Assembly: GCA_006226375.1 (NCBI GenBank)
Contig: SBHC01000018.1
Coordinates: 62,001-126,000, forward strand
Length of the DNA: 64,000 bases
Direction: 5' to 3'
From: Deltaproteobacteria bacterium
GTDB taxonomy: Bacteria; Myxococcota_C; UBA6777
Positions 17,901 to 25,593 of the stretch are shown one piece after another. The translations under genes were made by a program, and so were the position numbers. Below the pieces are notes generated by a model that was given only the letters and a program-made list of their open reading frames with translations, had not been told where the DNA came from and did no database searches. The first letter of the stretch is position 1. The number at the start of each line of letters is the position of its first letter.

Positions 17901-18536
17901 GTGCAAGGGGACCTCAATGGAGCGCTTCTCGTTGGACTCGACTTCGTTGGGGTATGTCTGAGTCACTCCATAGCCCATCACCTTCACCGTTTGCCCCAGC
18001 CAACTGGATGGTATGGCTTCGAGGTACGGTTTGATCGCGGATGTTTCGGTCACAGGAGTCTTTAGGATTAAGAGCGCGATGTCATAATCCGAAAAGTCCG
18101 TGGTTCGATTCGACGAATATTTGGGGTGGACAAAGAGCTTGTCGAGTTCGTACAGCTTGCTCTCCAGGAAGTCATTCTCGTCGGGGATATCGATCCGAAA
18201 TTTTACCCTCGATGAGCCATAGCTTTGAATGGCGTCAACACAGTGTGCTGCTGTGGCGATAATTTTTTTGGCGATCAAGGTCGCTGTACAAAAGGCAAAG
18301 TCTTCGATTACCAAGGCTCCAACTGCCGGTAGCGACGCGTCCTCCGCTCCATTGATGATGTTTCGTCGGAGCAGGCTGACGTTCCCTTGGGGAGGTGTTA
18401 ACTTCGATGAACTCTGTTCAGAGCCACGTGACCACATGGAGTCATGCACACCGCAAGCCACCATTCCGCTACCTACAAGGCAAAGCGTGGCCAGGCTGAG
18501 GAGCACCAAACGAAACAAACGAAACCACCGGATCAT
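14943..18536 (-). CDS. Trypsin-like protease with WD40 propeller and MYXO-CTERM tail
   Basis: About 1197 residues from the ATG at 18536 (AAAGGAG 8 nt upstream); the frame extends further upstream but without support. A signal peptide ends in a lipobox-like MVAC. Residues about 50-310 are a complete chymotrypsin-fold S1 protease: TAAHC (His about 99), DYDIALL (Asp about 149) and HGDSGGP (Ser about 239). A Cys-rich dickkopf-like region follows. About 520-815 holds at least six WD40 blades (LQGHAGIIHSVVFSPDG type), then further Cys clusters, an acidic Thr/Pro/Glu linker and a C-terminal tail with CGC, a hydrophobic helix and RRWR. That is the MYXO-CTERM surface-sorting signal of Myxococcota. An exported WD40 propeller joined to a protease is unusual. 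It lies 44 bp after the small lipoprotein gene, so both share the sigma-54-like promoter at 18980-18995. Confidence 0.88.
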   Translation of the reverse strand: MIRWFRLFRLVLLSLATLCLVGSGMVACGVHDSMWSRGSEQSSSKLTPPQGNVSLLRRNIINGAEDASLPAVGALVIEDFAFCTATLIAKKIIATAAHCVDAIQSYGSSRVKFRIDIPDENDFLESKLYELDKLFVHPKYSSNRTTDFSDYDIALLILKTPVTETSAIKPYLEAIPSSWLGQTVKVMGYGVTQTYPNEVESNEKRSIEVPLHKLNARSLVHFDEKTEPAKRKSACHGDSGGPVLFQVNGTWHLIAVNSAAYEGTPSPNGGTYCDGGTSSTRLDANYSDFLSSILVNYGDQALPCQGNQCGDCETCQNNQCVPKTISVENIQCKACRSDSDCGAGLCLRLGDIFRCAQACTGSGCCPKEHTCQPKQGLSRTTKTVCLPQKACPAVSCQSDTDCGSTEECKNGACVLKPPTVHPKACRRCTQPSDCGEGNYCANAVSGLGYCVQRCLAGNLCPEGFQCKEVMPGIQQCMPEQICRPVCSDTNPCPAGYQCSNGLCFHPKGGQVGDFCNTQNRCDARFNLQTLQGHAGIIHSVVFSPDGSMFATGSADKTVKLWDAKTNKLLFTLQGHTGAVYSVAFAPDGKTLASGSADNTVKLWDATIGKLLQTLSEHKRAVRSVAFSPDANSTLLASGGEDTKVMIWSGSSTRKLFRTLSHPGPVYALAFQSNKLLAVGGQLPIIHLLDISAQKPLFKILPGHKGTIRSLAFNSAGTLLLSGSDDKTVRAWKMLSGKPYKRALDGFADAVYSVAFSNNNENFIGASVDQTLRIWQGYDSTLIRTSQKQPSAIHSIAHAPNTNVLISGLANGNIVVWGCFNCGYDCVLTDEENFTKRCLVACNPPPQPVGKLGGPCSPSGKCDAGLLCYTNLVGNRVCVEACKEIVPGVPNPTSKCKQGGVCKGGYGKGKSQCRCSDDKDCPKGMMCSTAFIGKLQGTGICQPKATCPNKLECNSLNQKPYGQFCVPSSPENPSGALCSLMSKCEDTRSTCLLVRRGQSLSICAESCNKTKGQCKYGGTCESGDPVCYCKKDSDCASNRKCRPVLTDSKGNTKGICAVPEGEKCVDNGDCITGYSCFDGKCHFGNTPPPEPMTESVSEATSEPATQQDAGTEDETGTESTIQPDTAAPEPATQEGKPEPTTASDASPDTNTSTDTQSGGGCGCSTAPSQTPPLGALLLLAALGLGWTQRRWREGVPKR

Positions 18537-18580
18537 ACGAGTTACTCCTTTGGAGCCAACGCCTGAAGCGAGAACAAGGG

Positions 18581-18934
18581 CTATTTCTGGCAGCGGCCTG
18601 AACGGCACTGACCAGGAGGCAAACACAGCCGAAAGCACCGCCCGCAGTGGTAAGGATCTTGTTGTGTGTCCACACAAGACGCTGCGCACCTCGTTGTTGA
18701 GGTAGGGCAACGCTCTGTGTCCACGGAAGAACCGGGGCTTTCCAGGGGGCTTGCTTCTTCCATAGGTCGAGAGTTCTTCTCCGAGGCGTCTTCCTGGACC
18801 GACGTTTCCACTGCGCCCTGAGGCTCCGAAGACATGTGTGCTTCGTGCAGCGGAACGATCGCTATCCCACAGCTTTCTGCGAAAGCCACCAGGACAAGAC
18901 CGAGAAACAAGAACCAGGCGCGCCAGACTGTCAT
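18581..18934 (-). CDS. Small Cys-rich lipoprotein
   Basis: About 117 residues from the ATG at 18934, which has AGGAAGG 5 nt upstream and lies about 35 nt after the predicted sigma-54 start. A longer reading upstream would run through the promoter. The signal sequence (VWRAWFLFLGLVLVAFAESC) ends in a lipobox-like AESC. A Ser/Glu-rich linker leads to a C-terminal Cys module of the type CxDxxxDPxHCGxCxxxC...CxxGxC, common in secreted myxobacterial proteins. It is followed at once by the trypsin-WD40 gene and may be its partner or anchor. Function unknown. Confidence 0.7.
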   Translation of the reverse strand: MTVWRAWFLFLGLVLVAFAESCGIAIVPLHEAHMSSEPQGAVETSVQEDASEKNSRPMEEASPLESPGSSVDTERCPTSTTRCAASCVDTQQDPYHCGRCFRLCLPPGQCRSGRCQK

Positions 18935-18979
18935 AGACCTTCCTGTTGCGTTGGACAGGTTTTGAACAAAGACTCTTCT

Positions 18980-18995
18980 CGCAACACTTGTACCA
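18980..18995 (-). promoter_or_regulatory. Candidate sigma-54 promoter of the lipoprotein-protease operon
   Basis: On the minus strand the sequence reads TGGTACAAGTGTTGCG: TGG and TTGC with the exact GG-N10-GC spacing of -24/-12 promoters. The predicted start is near 18969, 35 nt before the ATG at 18934. Three 16-bp dyads lie at -101 to -157, a normal enhancer distance for a sigma-54 activator. Confidence 0.65.
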
Positions 18996-19069
18996 ACTGG
19001 TGTGGGTCTTTCATCGTTTCGATATTGCAGGGTTTTGGGCTCGGTGTTGTTGTTGTGTGGGGGATGGTG

Positions 19070-19126
19070 GTCTCGGATCGAGGACCCGGTAGTCTCTGTT
19101 GAGAGACAGGGTCTCGGATTGGAGAC
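19070..19126. promoter_or_regulatory. Triple 16-bp dyad, candidate activator binding sites (locus 1)
   Basis: Three copies: GTCTCGGATCGAGGAC (19070-19085), GTCTCTGTTGAGAGAC (19092-19107) and GTCTCGGATTGGAGAC (19111-19126). The pattern is GTCTC-N6-GAGAC. Their centres are about -108, -130 and -150 from the predicted start of the minus-strand sigma-54-like promoter. They also lie upstream of the plus-strand SBBP gene at 19234. Confidence 0.7.
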
Positions 19127-19184
19127 TTTGAAGGATGTTGTGCAAAAATGCTCTCCTTGCTGACTTACAGAGACCGACTTTCTC

Positions 19185-19212
19185 TTGACGAGGTCCACAG
19201 AGCAGCGTTAAT
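19185..19212 (+). promoter_or_regulatory. Possible housekeeping promoter of the SBBP gene
   Basis: TTGACG (19185-19190), 16-bp spacer, GTTAAT (19207-19212), with the ATG at 19234. The -35 matches five of six bases. Confidence 0.35.
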
Positions 19213-19233
19213 CTCCGGTTTTGGAAAGCATGA

Positions 19234-20937
19234 ATGAGGTTGAATGGAATGTTCGGGGTTCGTGGAATTTGGCACCTTGGGTTGGGACGTCGCACGTGGT
19301 TTGCCGTCGCAGCGTTGTGCCTGCTGCTCAGTCAAATGCACTGCTTCCCCCGTGACTTCTCCGGGCTTCCTTGTGTTACATCCGAAGATTGCGCCGGCAT
19401 CGCTTGCATCGACGGCTGGTGTGGTGGCGTTCGCTCCGAAACCGCGGGACCGTCGGAGACCACAACGGCGGATGGCTCGGAGCCTACGACAGAACAGCCC
19501 GCTGAGAGTGTGAAGGAGAAGCCCCCAACCGAAAATCCTCCAGAGCCACGGGTGCTGCCGGAAGATCCTCCAGCGTTGGTGTGCGCCAAGAAGGGAAGCG
19601 ACCAAAAGGGTGAGGCTGTGTGGGCGCTTTCTGGCGGTGGAAAGGGAACAACCGAGGTCTACACCGTTCGGATGGATGCCCAAGGCAATGTCTACATTGC
19701 GGGGACGTTTGAAGAGACGTTGTCCTTTGGCAGCACAACATTAACATCCCAGGGGTTCACCGATATCTTTGTGGCCAAACTGGACTCCCAAGGCTGTGTA
19801 CGATGGGCCTTTTCTGTGGGAGGGGGAGCGCGAGAGAGCACACCTCAGCTCTGGGTGGAGCCCGATGGTAGCTTTGTGTTGGCAGGTAACTATAGCTCCT
19901 CGTCCAAGTTCCAACCTTTTCAACCCAAATACCCACGAGGCGTTTTCCTGGTGCGTTGGAGTTCGGATCGGCAGCAGCAATGGACCTTTGCTGTAGGTAC
20001 CAGTCGGCCTTCTTCGTCCCTGTGGATGTATCAGATGGCCGCCAACACATCAGGTTTCGCGCTCACTGGGTATTACACAGGAAGTGTGGAGTTTTCTCCC
20101 GACAATCAGGTTACGCGCACCGCGATCAAAAAGAGCACGTATGCGCTCCGGGTGTCGTCGAAGGGTGCGTATCTTTGGGTGGCAACAGGTGCAGCAGAAG
20201 GCGAGGAAACGGTGGGGAACCACATCGCCATGGACGCACAACACCAGGTGTATGTGGTGGGTGAGTTTGCTGGGACGTTGGAGTGGAAAGGTGCCCAATT
20301 GAAGAAAGAGACGGTCACCAGCCGAGGTCTACGCGATGCTTTTCTGGTGGCCTTCGACAGCCAAGGAAAACTTCGCAAGGTCATCAGCTGGGGAGGAGCT
20401 GAGGACGACATCGTGCAGAACGTGGCAACGTACCAATACTCTGTCTTCGCGACAGGTACATTTAAGGGCACCATGACCTTTGGCTCCACCACGTTGGGTA
20501 CAAATGGCTCTTCCCCATCGATCTTTGCGTTGAAGCTGGACAACGCTCTCTCGTTGCTTCAACACCAAACCTCACAAGGTGCAGGGTCTGTGTCCGCGCG
20601 TCGTGTCGCTCTAACTGCTGATGGGAACGCTTACATCTCTGATGGTTACAGCGGGCGCGCTGTGCTTGGCGGCACCACATTAACAGCCAAGGCTCCGTTT
20701 GAGCCATTTGTGTGGTCTTTGGACCGCGACCTGAAGTCTCTGTCTGCCGTTGCTTTTCCTGCAACCAAAAACACTCGAACGCAGTTTGTGCCTCAACTGC
20801 GGGCGATGATGAGTACCTCTGACGGCTCTCTTTTGTTGGTGGGAGGGTTTCCCGTTGCGCTTGGGTTTGGCTCCACCACTCTGACTTCCTCCGTGGAAGG
20901 AAACCAAGACTTCTTTGTGGTGAAGTACAAGCCCTAG
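19234..20937 (+). CDS. SBBP beta-propeller lipoprotein (paralogue)
   Basis: 567 residues; ATG at 19234 with GGAAAG upstream. A signal-like segment ends in LSQMHC, a poor but possible lipobox. Then come CVTSEDCAGIACIDGWC, a Thr/Glu/Pro linker and about eight SBBP repeats (DAQGNVYIAGTF, DIFVAKLDSQG, DAQHQVYVVGEF and so on), predicted to form a propeller. The N-terminal Cys module and linker match the 12955-14721 gene, so the two are paralogues. It is divergent from the lipoprotein-protease operon and shares the intergenic region with three dyads. Probably a surface protein; ligand unknown. Confidence 0.82.
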   Translation: MRLNGMFGVRGIWHLGLGRRTWFAVAALCLLLSQMHCFPRDFSGLPCVTSEDCAGIACIDGWCGGVRSETAGPSETTTADGSEPTTEQPAESVKEKPPTENPPEPRVLPEDPPALVCAKKGSDQKGEAVWALSGGGKGTTEVYTVRMDAQGNVYIAGTFEETLSFGSTTLTSQGFTDIFVAKLDSQGCVRWAFSVGGGARESTPQLWVEPDGSFVLAGNYSSSSKFQPFQPKYPRGVFLVRWSSDRQQQWTFAVGTSRPSSSLWMYQMAANTSGFALTGYYTGSVEFSPDNQVTRTAIKKSTYALRVSSKGAYLWVATGAAEGEETVGNHIAMDAQHQVYVVGEFAGTLEWKGAQLKKETVTSRGLRDAFLVAFDSQGKLRKVISWGGAEDDIVQNVATYQYSVFATGTFKGTMTFGSTTLGTNGSSPSIFALKLDNALSLLQHQTSQGAGSVSARRVALTADGNAYISDGYSGRAVLGGTTLTAKAPFEPFVWSLDRDLKSLSAVAFPATKNTRTQFVPQLRAMMSTSDGSLLLVGGFPVALGFGSTTLTSSVEGNQDFFVVKYKP

Positions 20938-20951
20938 CATGACCTGTTGTC

Positions 20952-20981
20952 TTGACAGAAGTTTCCGACTTCGCGCATGAT
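20952..20981 (+). promoter_or_regulatory. Possible promoter of the activator-kinase operon
   Basis: A perfect TTGACA (20952-20957), 18-bp spacer and CATGAT (20976-20981), just after the SBBP stop. The start near 20988 fits the GTG at 21021. Confidence 0.4.
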
Positions 20982-21020
20982 ACAAGCCTCTTGTCCCCTT
21001 GCAAACAAAGGAAAAGACGC

Positions 21021-22421
21021 GTGCAGGAGACCCTCCTCAAGACATCGTTGGCCAACGCCATGCGACAGACGAGCATGGTGGCACCCGAAGATTATTTCGT
21101 GGTGGTGCAGCAAGGTCCTCACAAAGGCGTGACCGTTCATTTCAGCGACGAACGGATGCACGTGGGGCGGGCCGAGTGGTGCGATATCTCACTGCCTGAA
21201 GATCCTCGGATCAGTCGTCACCACTGCGAGTTCCAGGTGACATCGCAGGGCATCACGGTCCGAGATCTCGGAAGCAGCAATGGCATCCAACTTTCGGGTC
21301 ACCGGGTCTTTCATGCACGGCTGGAACCTGGTGACGTCCTTCAAATTGGAGACTCAGTCCTCACCCTGCAGAGTCGCAAGAAGCCGACATCCTTGAAGCT
21401 ACATTCGGTGGATCCCAGCGGCCGCTTGGTGGGAGAGAGCGACTCCATGCGCAGCATCTTCTCGATCCTGTCGCGGCTGAGCAAACACGAGCTTCCTGCC
21501 CTGTTCTCCGGCGAAACGGGTACAGGGAAGTCGAGTATGGCGCGGGCGCTGCACGAGCAGAGTCTCCGCGCCCAAGGGCCTTTTGTGCATGTGAACTGTG
21601 GCGCGCTCTCTCCTTCGTTGGTTGAAGCCGAGCTGTTTGGTTACGAAAAGGGCGCGTTTACGGGAGCGTCCAAGCAGCACCGTGGCTACTTTGAGCAGGC
21701 CAGCGGGGGCACGTTGTTTTTGGACGAAATCGGGGAACTGCCTTTGGCGCTGCAGCCCAAGCTGCTGGATGTGTTGGAGCGTAAGCGCGTTCGTCGTCTG
21801 GGGAGCGATACGGAAATTCCTGTCGACTTTCGTCTCTTAACGGCAACACACAAGAACCTGATGCAGGCTGTGAAGGAGCGGAAGTTTCGAGAAGATCTCT
21901 TCTATCGTCTTGCGGTGGTGGATGTCCATGTTCCAGCTTTGCGAGACCGCCGAGATGATATCCCTTCGTTGGTTGCCCATTTGCTCCAAGGTCTCTCTCC
22001 CGGCCAGCCCATTCATGTGGCTCCTGACGTGCTCAAGGCGTTGCAAAGCGGTCTCTGGCCTGGCAACGTTCGACAACTTCACAATCTGCTGCAGCGTTGT
22101 TTGATGTTCCTGGAAGACGACCATCGTCTGGACTCTACAGTTCTGCAGAAGGCCCAAGCTTTGAAGGATACGAGCAAGGTCTCTGTGTTACGAGTTTCGG
22201 ATGCCAACGACGACTCTGCGATTGTGGTGCCTCCTGCTCGCGACGAAGAGGGGAACCATTACTCGCTGCAAGAGCGCATGGAGTGGGTGGAGCGAGAGAT
22301 CCTCCAGCAAACTTTGGATGAGGTCGGCGGCAACCCCAGGCTCTTGATGGAAGAGCTCCGAATCTCGAAGAGTTGGATGTACAAGCGGCTCAAACAATAC
22401 GACATCCAACGGTCAGAGTAG
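21021..22421 (+). CDS. FHA-domain sigma-54-dependent transcriptional activator
   Basis: About 466 residues from the GTG at 21021 (AAAGGA 8 nt upstream); the ATG at 21060 is the alternative. The N-terminal FHA domain (VGRAEWCDISL...ISRHHCEF...DLGSSNGI) binds phosphothreonine. The central AAA+ domain has GETGTGKS (Walker A), GYEKGAFTGA (the loop that contacts sigma-54), LFLDEIGELP (Walker B) and an arginine-finger region. The C-terminal Fis-type helix-turn-helix is in the last 35 residues. Such FHA activators are typical of myxobacteria and are switched by Ser/Thr kinases. A kinase gene starts 9 bp downstream, so phosphorylation by that kinase is the simplest model. Candidate targets are the sigma-54-like promoters at 18980, 27530, 30061 and 40628. 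Confidence 0.92.
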   Translation: MQETLLKTSLANAMRQTSMVAPEDYFVVVQQGPHKGVTVHFSDERMHVGRAEWCDISLPEDPRISRHHCEFQVTSQGITVRDLGSSNGIQLSGHRVFHARLEPGDVLQIGDSVLTLQSRKKPTSLKLHSVDPSGRLVGESDSMRSIFSILSRLSKHELPALFSGETGTGKSSMARALHEQSLRAQGPFVHVNCGALSPSLVEAELFGYEKGAFTGASKQHRGYFEQASGGTLFLDEIGELPLALQPKLLDVLERKRVRRLGSDTEIPVDFRLLTATHKNLMQAVKERKFREDLFYRLAVVDVHVPALRDRRDDIPSLVAHLLQGLSPGQPIHVAPDVLKALQSGLWPGNVRQLHNLLQRCLMFLEDDHRLDSTVLQKAQALKDTSKVSVLRVSDANDDSAIVVPPARDEEGNHYSLQERMEWVEREILQQTLDEVGGNPRLLMEELRISKSWMYKRLKQYDIQRSE

Positions 22422-22430
22422 GCCCCTGTG

Positions 22431-24332
22431 ATGTTGACAGCAGACCCATCTCTCTCTTGCTCCAACTGTCAACAAACGCTGACGTCTGCGCAGAGCTCTT
22501 ACGAGTATTGCCCGTTTTGCCAGTTACCGTTTCAGCCGCTGCTGGGGCGTTATCGGATCGACTCCAAGCTAGCAGAAGGTGGCTTTGGATACCTTTACGC
22601 TGGGCACGACGAAGCCGAAAACCAGGACTGTGTGGTTAAGGTCATCCGCACGGAGCTTCTGGATACGGACGAGCTCTCCATTCGTTTCCTCCGAGAGATT
22701 CGTCTCACCCAACAACTCTCCGAAGCGAGCGACCATATCGTCCGCTTGCTGGGGTACGGAGAGGAGTCTTCTCTCGGTCACTTCTACGTGATGGAGCGGC
22801 TGTACGGAGAGACTCTGCGCGAGCGAGTCCAACGCAAACCTCTGACCTTTCGCGAGATCTTTCATATCCTGGAGCAATTGTGCGTGGGGATGGCTGCGGC
22901 GCACAAACAGCACATCGTGCATCGTGACCTGAAACCCTCCAACCTGTTTTTGTCGACAGAGACGGTTCCCTTGCCTTTCCTCAAAATCCTCGACTTTGGG
23001 ATCGCCAAGTCGTTGGAAGGTACGATCCATCACAACCTGACACAGGGCATCTTGGGCACGTCCAAGTACATGTCGCCTGAGCAGTTTGATCTGCAACCGA
23101 TTACCCCTGCCAGCGATATCTATGTCATGGGGCTGATTGCTTACGAGCTCCTCACTGGGACGTCGGTGTTCGTTGTCGAAGGCGACTCGATGGCAGCCTT
23201 GATGAACCTCGTGTACATGCATCATTACGAGATACCTGAAGCACCTTCGTTGCGGCGACCGGAGCTATCCCTTCCTTCCGAACTGGACGATGTCTTGCTC
23301 AAAGCTCTGGCCAAACTTCCGGAGGACCGCTTTGCCTCGGCGACTGCGATGTGGGAAGCGTTGGCTCCTTTTTCGTCCATGGTTGGTTTGGTTACACCCG
23401 CTGTAGAGGGGCCCAGGCCGGCTTCTTCCTCGTCACCGCAGTTGTTTACACAGACAGGAGAGCCGCTTCAGCCATCGCCACTGCCCACAACTCCGCCTCC
23501 ATCCACCGGTCCTTCCCAGGACGATGTTCCATTCCTTCCTACTTTGGGAGCCATTCGTACTCCCAAACCTGTGGCTCCTTTGTTGCTTTCTGTGGAGTCT
23601 GTTTCAACGACAACGCCTGCGTCCCGACCCTCCGTTCCTTTGGGGTTTGTGATGAGCTTGTGCTTGTTCCTTGTGGCGATGGGTACGTATGCAGCCCGAC
23701 CTATGTTTTTGGCTTTGTTTCGTTCCCACACTACCCTTCCAAAGGAGCAACAACCCACGCCAAGCCGGATACATCCGAAGGGAGCGGTGGAGACTCCCAA
23801 CGCCGCCGTTCGGAGGTCTGTCCCAATGGTTCCAAACGTTGTCAGGCCCTCAACTCCCCGCTCTGTTCAAGTTCTGAAGAGGCCGGCACCTCGTCGAAAG
23901 CGTCGGGTGGTTCTCGCTCGGCGGGTTCGGAAACGAACAAAGACTCGGCGTATCCGGACTATTCGTCGAGCGAACCAAGCCAGACGCAGGGCTCCTCAAC
24001 GTCGTAACGTGAGCCACGCTTCGTTGTGTGGTCGTTCGACATCACAGTGGCGCTGGGTGCAAGGAAGCTTTGCCAAGGCCAAGCTTCGTCAGGTTCGGGT
24101 TGCCTTTCTTCGCTGCCCCTCTTGTCGAAGCAAGCGGCGTGGTTCTGTGCTTTGTTTGCGTCTTCCAAGGAAGCCATCTTTGGTGACATTGCGCGTTCAT
24201 GCCGATGGGTTTCATGCTTGCCGTCACACGGTGCGTCGCTCTGTACAAACGCTTCGCTGGAAGCTTCGAGTGTATCGGATGGATGACCTTGTGAACGAGA
24301 CTTATCCATGCCATAAAGAAGGAACACCGTGA
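22431..24332 (+). CDS. Zinc-ribbon Ser/Thr kinase with extracytoplasmic Cys domain
   Basis: 633 residues; ATG at 22431, ten bases after the activator stop, so probably coupled. It starts with a zinc ribbon (CSNC...YCPFC, about 10-30). Then a complete kinase domain: AEGGFGYLYAG, VVKVI lysine, HRDLKPSN (about 163), DFGIA (about 187), GTSKYMSPEQ. A Pro-rich linker, one transmembrane helix (about 405-425) and about 45 Arg/Lys-rich residues lead to a C-terminal domain of about 100 residues: CGRSTSQW, CPSC, a CLRLP strand, HACRHT, LRW and a final NETYPC. The same C-terminal pattern occurs in the 25487-27295 kinase. Likely a membrane receptor kinase controlling the FHA activator encoded upstream; the TPR/PEGA gene downstream is its probable partner. 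Confidence 0.92.
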   Translation: MLTADPSLSCSNCQQTLTSAQSSYEYCPFCQLPFQPLLGRYRIDSKLAEGGFGYLYAGHDEAENQDCVVKVIRTELLDTDELSIRFLREIRLTQQLSEASDHIVRLLGYGEESSLGHFYVMERLYGETLRERVQRKPLTFREIFHILEQLCVGMAAAHKQHIVHRDLKPSNLFLSTETVPLPFLKILDFGIAKSLEGTIHHNLTQGILGTSKYMSPEQFDLQPITPASDIYVMGLIAYELLTGTSVFVVEGDSMAALMNLVYMHHYEIPEAPSLRRPELSLPSELDDVLLKALAKLPEDRFASATAMWEALAPFSSMVGLVTPAVEGPRPASSSSPQLFTQTGEPLQPSPLPTTPPPSTGPSQDDVPFLPTLGAIRTPKPVAPLLLSVESVSTTTPASRPSVPLGFVMSLCLFLVAMGTYAARPMFLALFRSHTTLPKEQQPTPSRIHPKGAVETPNAAVRRSVPMVPNVVRPSTPRSVQVLKRPAPRRKRRVVLARRVRKRTKTRRIRTIRRANQARRRAPQRRNVSHASLCGRSTSQWRWVQGSFAKAKLRQVRVAFLRCPSCRSKRRGSVLCLRLPRKPSLVTLRVHADGFHACRHTVRRSVQTLRWKLRVYRMDDLVNETYPCHKEGTP

Positions 24333-24366
24333 GTTCTCGTATCCTTTCTTTCTTCAAGGTGCGTTC

Positions 24367-25593
24367 ATGAGCAATCCCACCTCTACCAACCTGTCACGTT
24401 GGCTTTCGTTTGTTGCAAGCCCATGCTTGCGTGTGGCGCTTCTTGTTGGATGCGGACTCTTTCCTTCTGTGGCAGGAGCTACTTCCACAGATAGTGAATG
24501 CAAACAACTCTACAGGCAGAAGAAGATTTGGGAGGCGGCTCAGTGTTTTGAAGACTATCTGAGGCAGTTTCTCTCCAAGTCCAAGCTCAGCGCAGAAGAC
24601 CGTTATCAGGTAGGGCTAGCTCTGCGCAACACCAACTTGATGTATCGGAAAGCGGCAAAGCGTGAGCCGAAGGTGTTCAAAGCATCCTTTCTTCGGGAGA
24701 AAGCGCTTCGCTACATTAAGTTGTACATCAGCGGAAAGTACTACGCGACTCCTTCGCAGCGAAGGTACGCTGTCGTGATTCGTGACCGTATCGAGCAAGC
24801 CATTGGTTATGCGCAAGTTACGGTGCTAACGGGGCATCCCAGAGCAACCGCTCGGATTCTTGGATACCAATACAAGGGAACAGGGCAGGGGACTTTTACC
24901 TTGCAGCTACGGCCCGGCACTTACACCGTCGTGGCAAGCTATCCCAACGCAACAACACTGGCCCGTTCTATCTCTGTAAAGCCGAACGCGCCACAGCTGC
25001 TTACATTTCAGCCTTCCCGACGTGTCGCAACAATTCCACCCAAGCTGCGTCAACGAAAGGTTCCTCCACGCAAGGTGGTGCAACGCAGGTCTCCTCCACC
25101 GCGACGAACCGACGTTGCCAAAAAAGAAGCCAACAAGCTTGTGCAAGCAACGCGTCCTCCTCCCTCACGCTCTCGGACCATCGCGACCTGGACTCTGGTA
25201 GGAACTGGAGGCGCTTTGGTTGTGGTGGGCTCTGTGTTGGTGGGTTTGGCAGTCAACGTCAACAACAACGCGAACAACTCGGAGAATGGACTTCGTCAGA
25301 AGATTCAAACGGGTGGAGGTAGCGTAGAAGACACACGCGCGCTGCTTCAGGAGCAAGCACAGGCCAATGGTTTGCTGCAAGGAGGTGTTGTGGCGGGAAG
25401 TGTGGGGTTGGCTGCTGTTCTTTCGGGTGTGGTGTTGTGGTCCACCTGGCCTCAACCGAAGGCTTCCTCTTCGCTGGGCCAAGCATCTACTTTGCGCAAG
25501 GATAACGTTCGTCCGCCAGTGCATCCAAGCCAGCCGGGCGCAGACTCCAGCGAAGCCTCCGTTGTGCCGGTTGTATCGTATGGAGGCAGGTGA
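24367..25593 (+). CDS. TPR/PEGA membrane protein, probable kinase partner
   Basis: 408 residues; ATG at 24367 with AAGGTG upstream, 34 bp after the kinase stop. After a signal segment (ends VAGATS) come helical TPR-like repeats (CKQLYRQKKIWEAAQCFEDYL, about 35-125), a PEGA-like beta module (TVLTGHPRATARILG...LRPGTYTVVASYPN, about 150-205), a basic Pro/Arg linker and two C-terminal transmembrane helices about 60 residues apart. The same plan is seen at 41504-42565, again beside a zinc-ribbon kinase. I infer a conserved kinase-partner module, perhaps sensing the cell wall. Its last 107 bp overlap the antisense end of the next kinase gene, and the C-terminal tail there is low in complexity. Confidence 0.8.
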   Translation: MSNPTSTNLSRWLSFVASPCLRVALLVGCGLFPSVAGATSTDSECKQLYRQKKIWEAAQCFEDYLRQFLSKSKLSAEDRYQVGLALRNTNLMYRKAAKREPKVFKASFLREKALRYIKLYISGKYYATPSQRRYAVVIRDRIEQAIGYAQVTVLTGHPRATARILGYQYKGTGQGTFTLQLRPGTYTVVASYPNATTLARSISVKPNAPQLLTFQPSRRVATIPPKLRQRKVPPRKVVQRRSPPPRRTDVAKKEANKLVQATRPPPSRSRTIATWTLVGTGGALVVVGSVLVGLAVNVNNNANNSENGLRQKIQTGGGSVEDTRALLQEQAQANGLLQGGVVAGSVGLAAVLSGVVLWSTWPQPKASSSLGQASTLRKDNVRPPVHPSQPGADSSEASVVPVVSYGGR

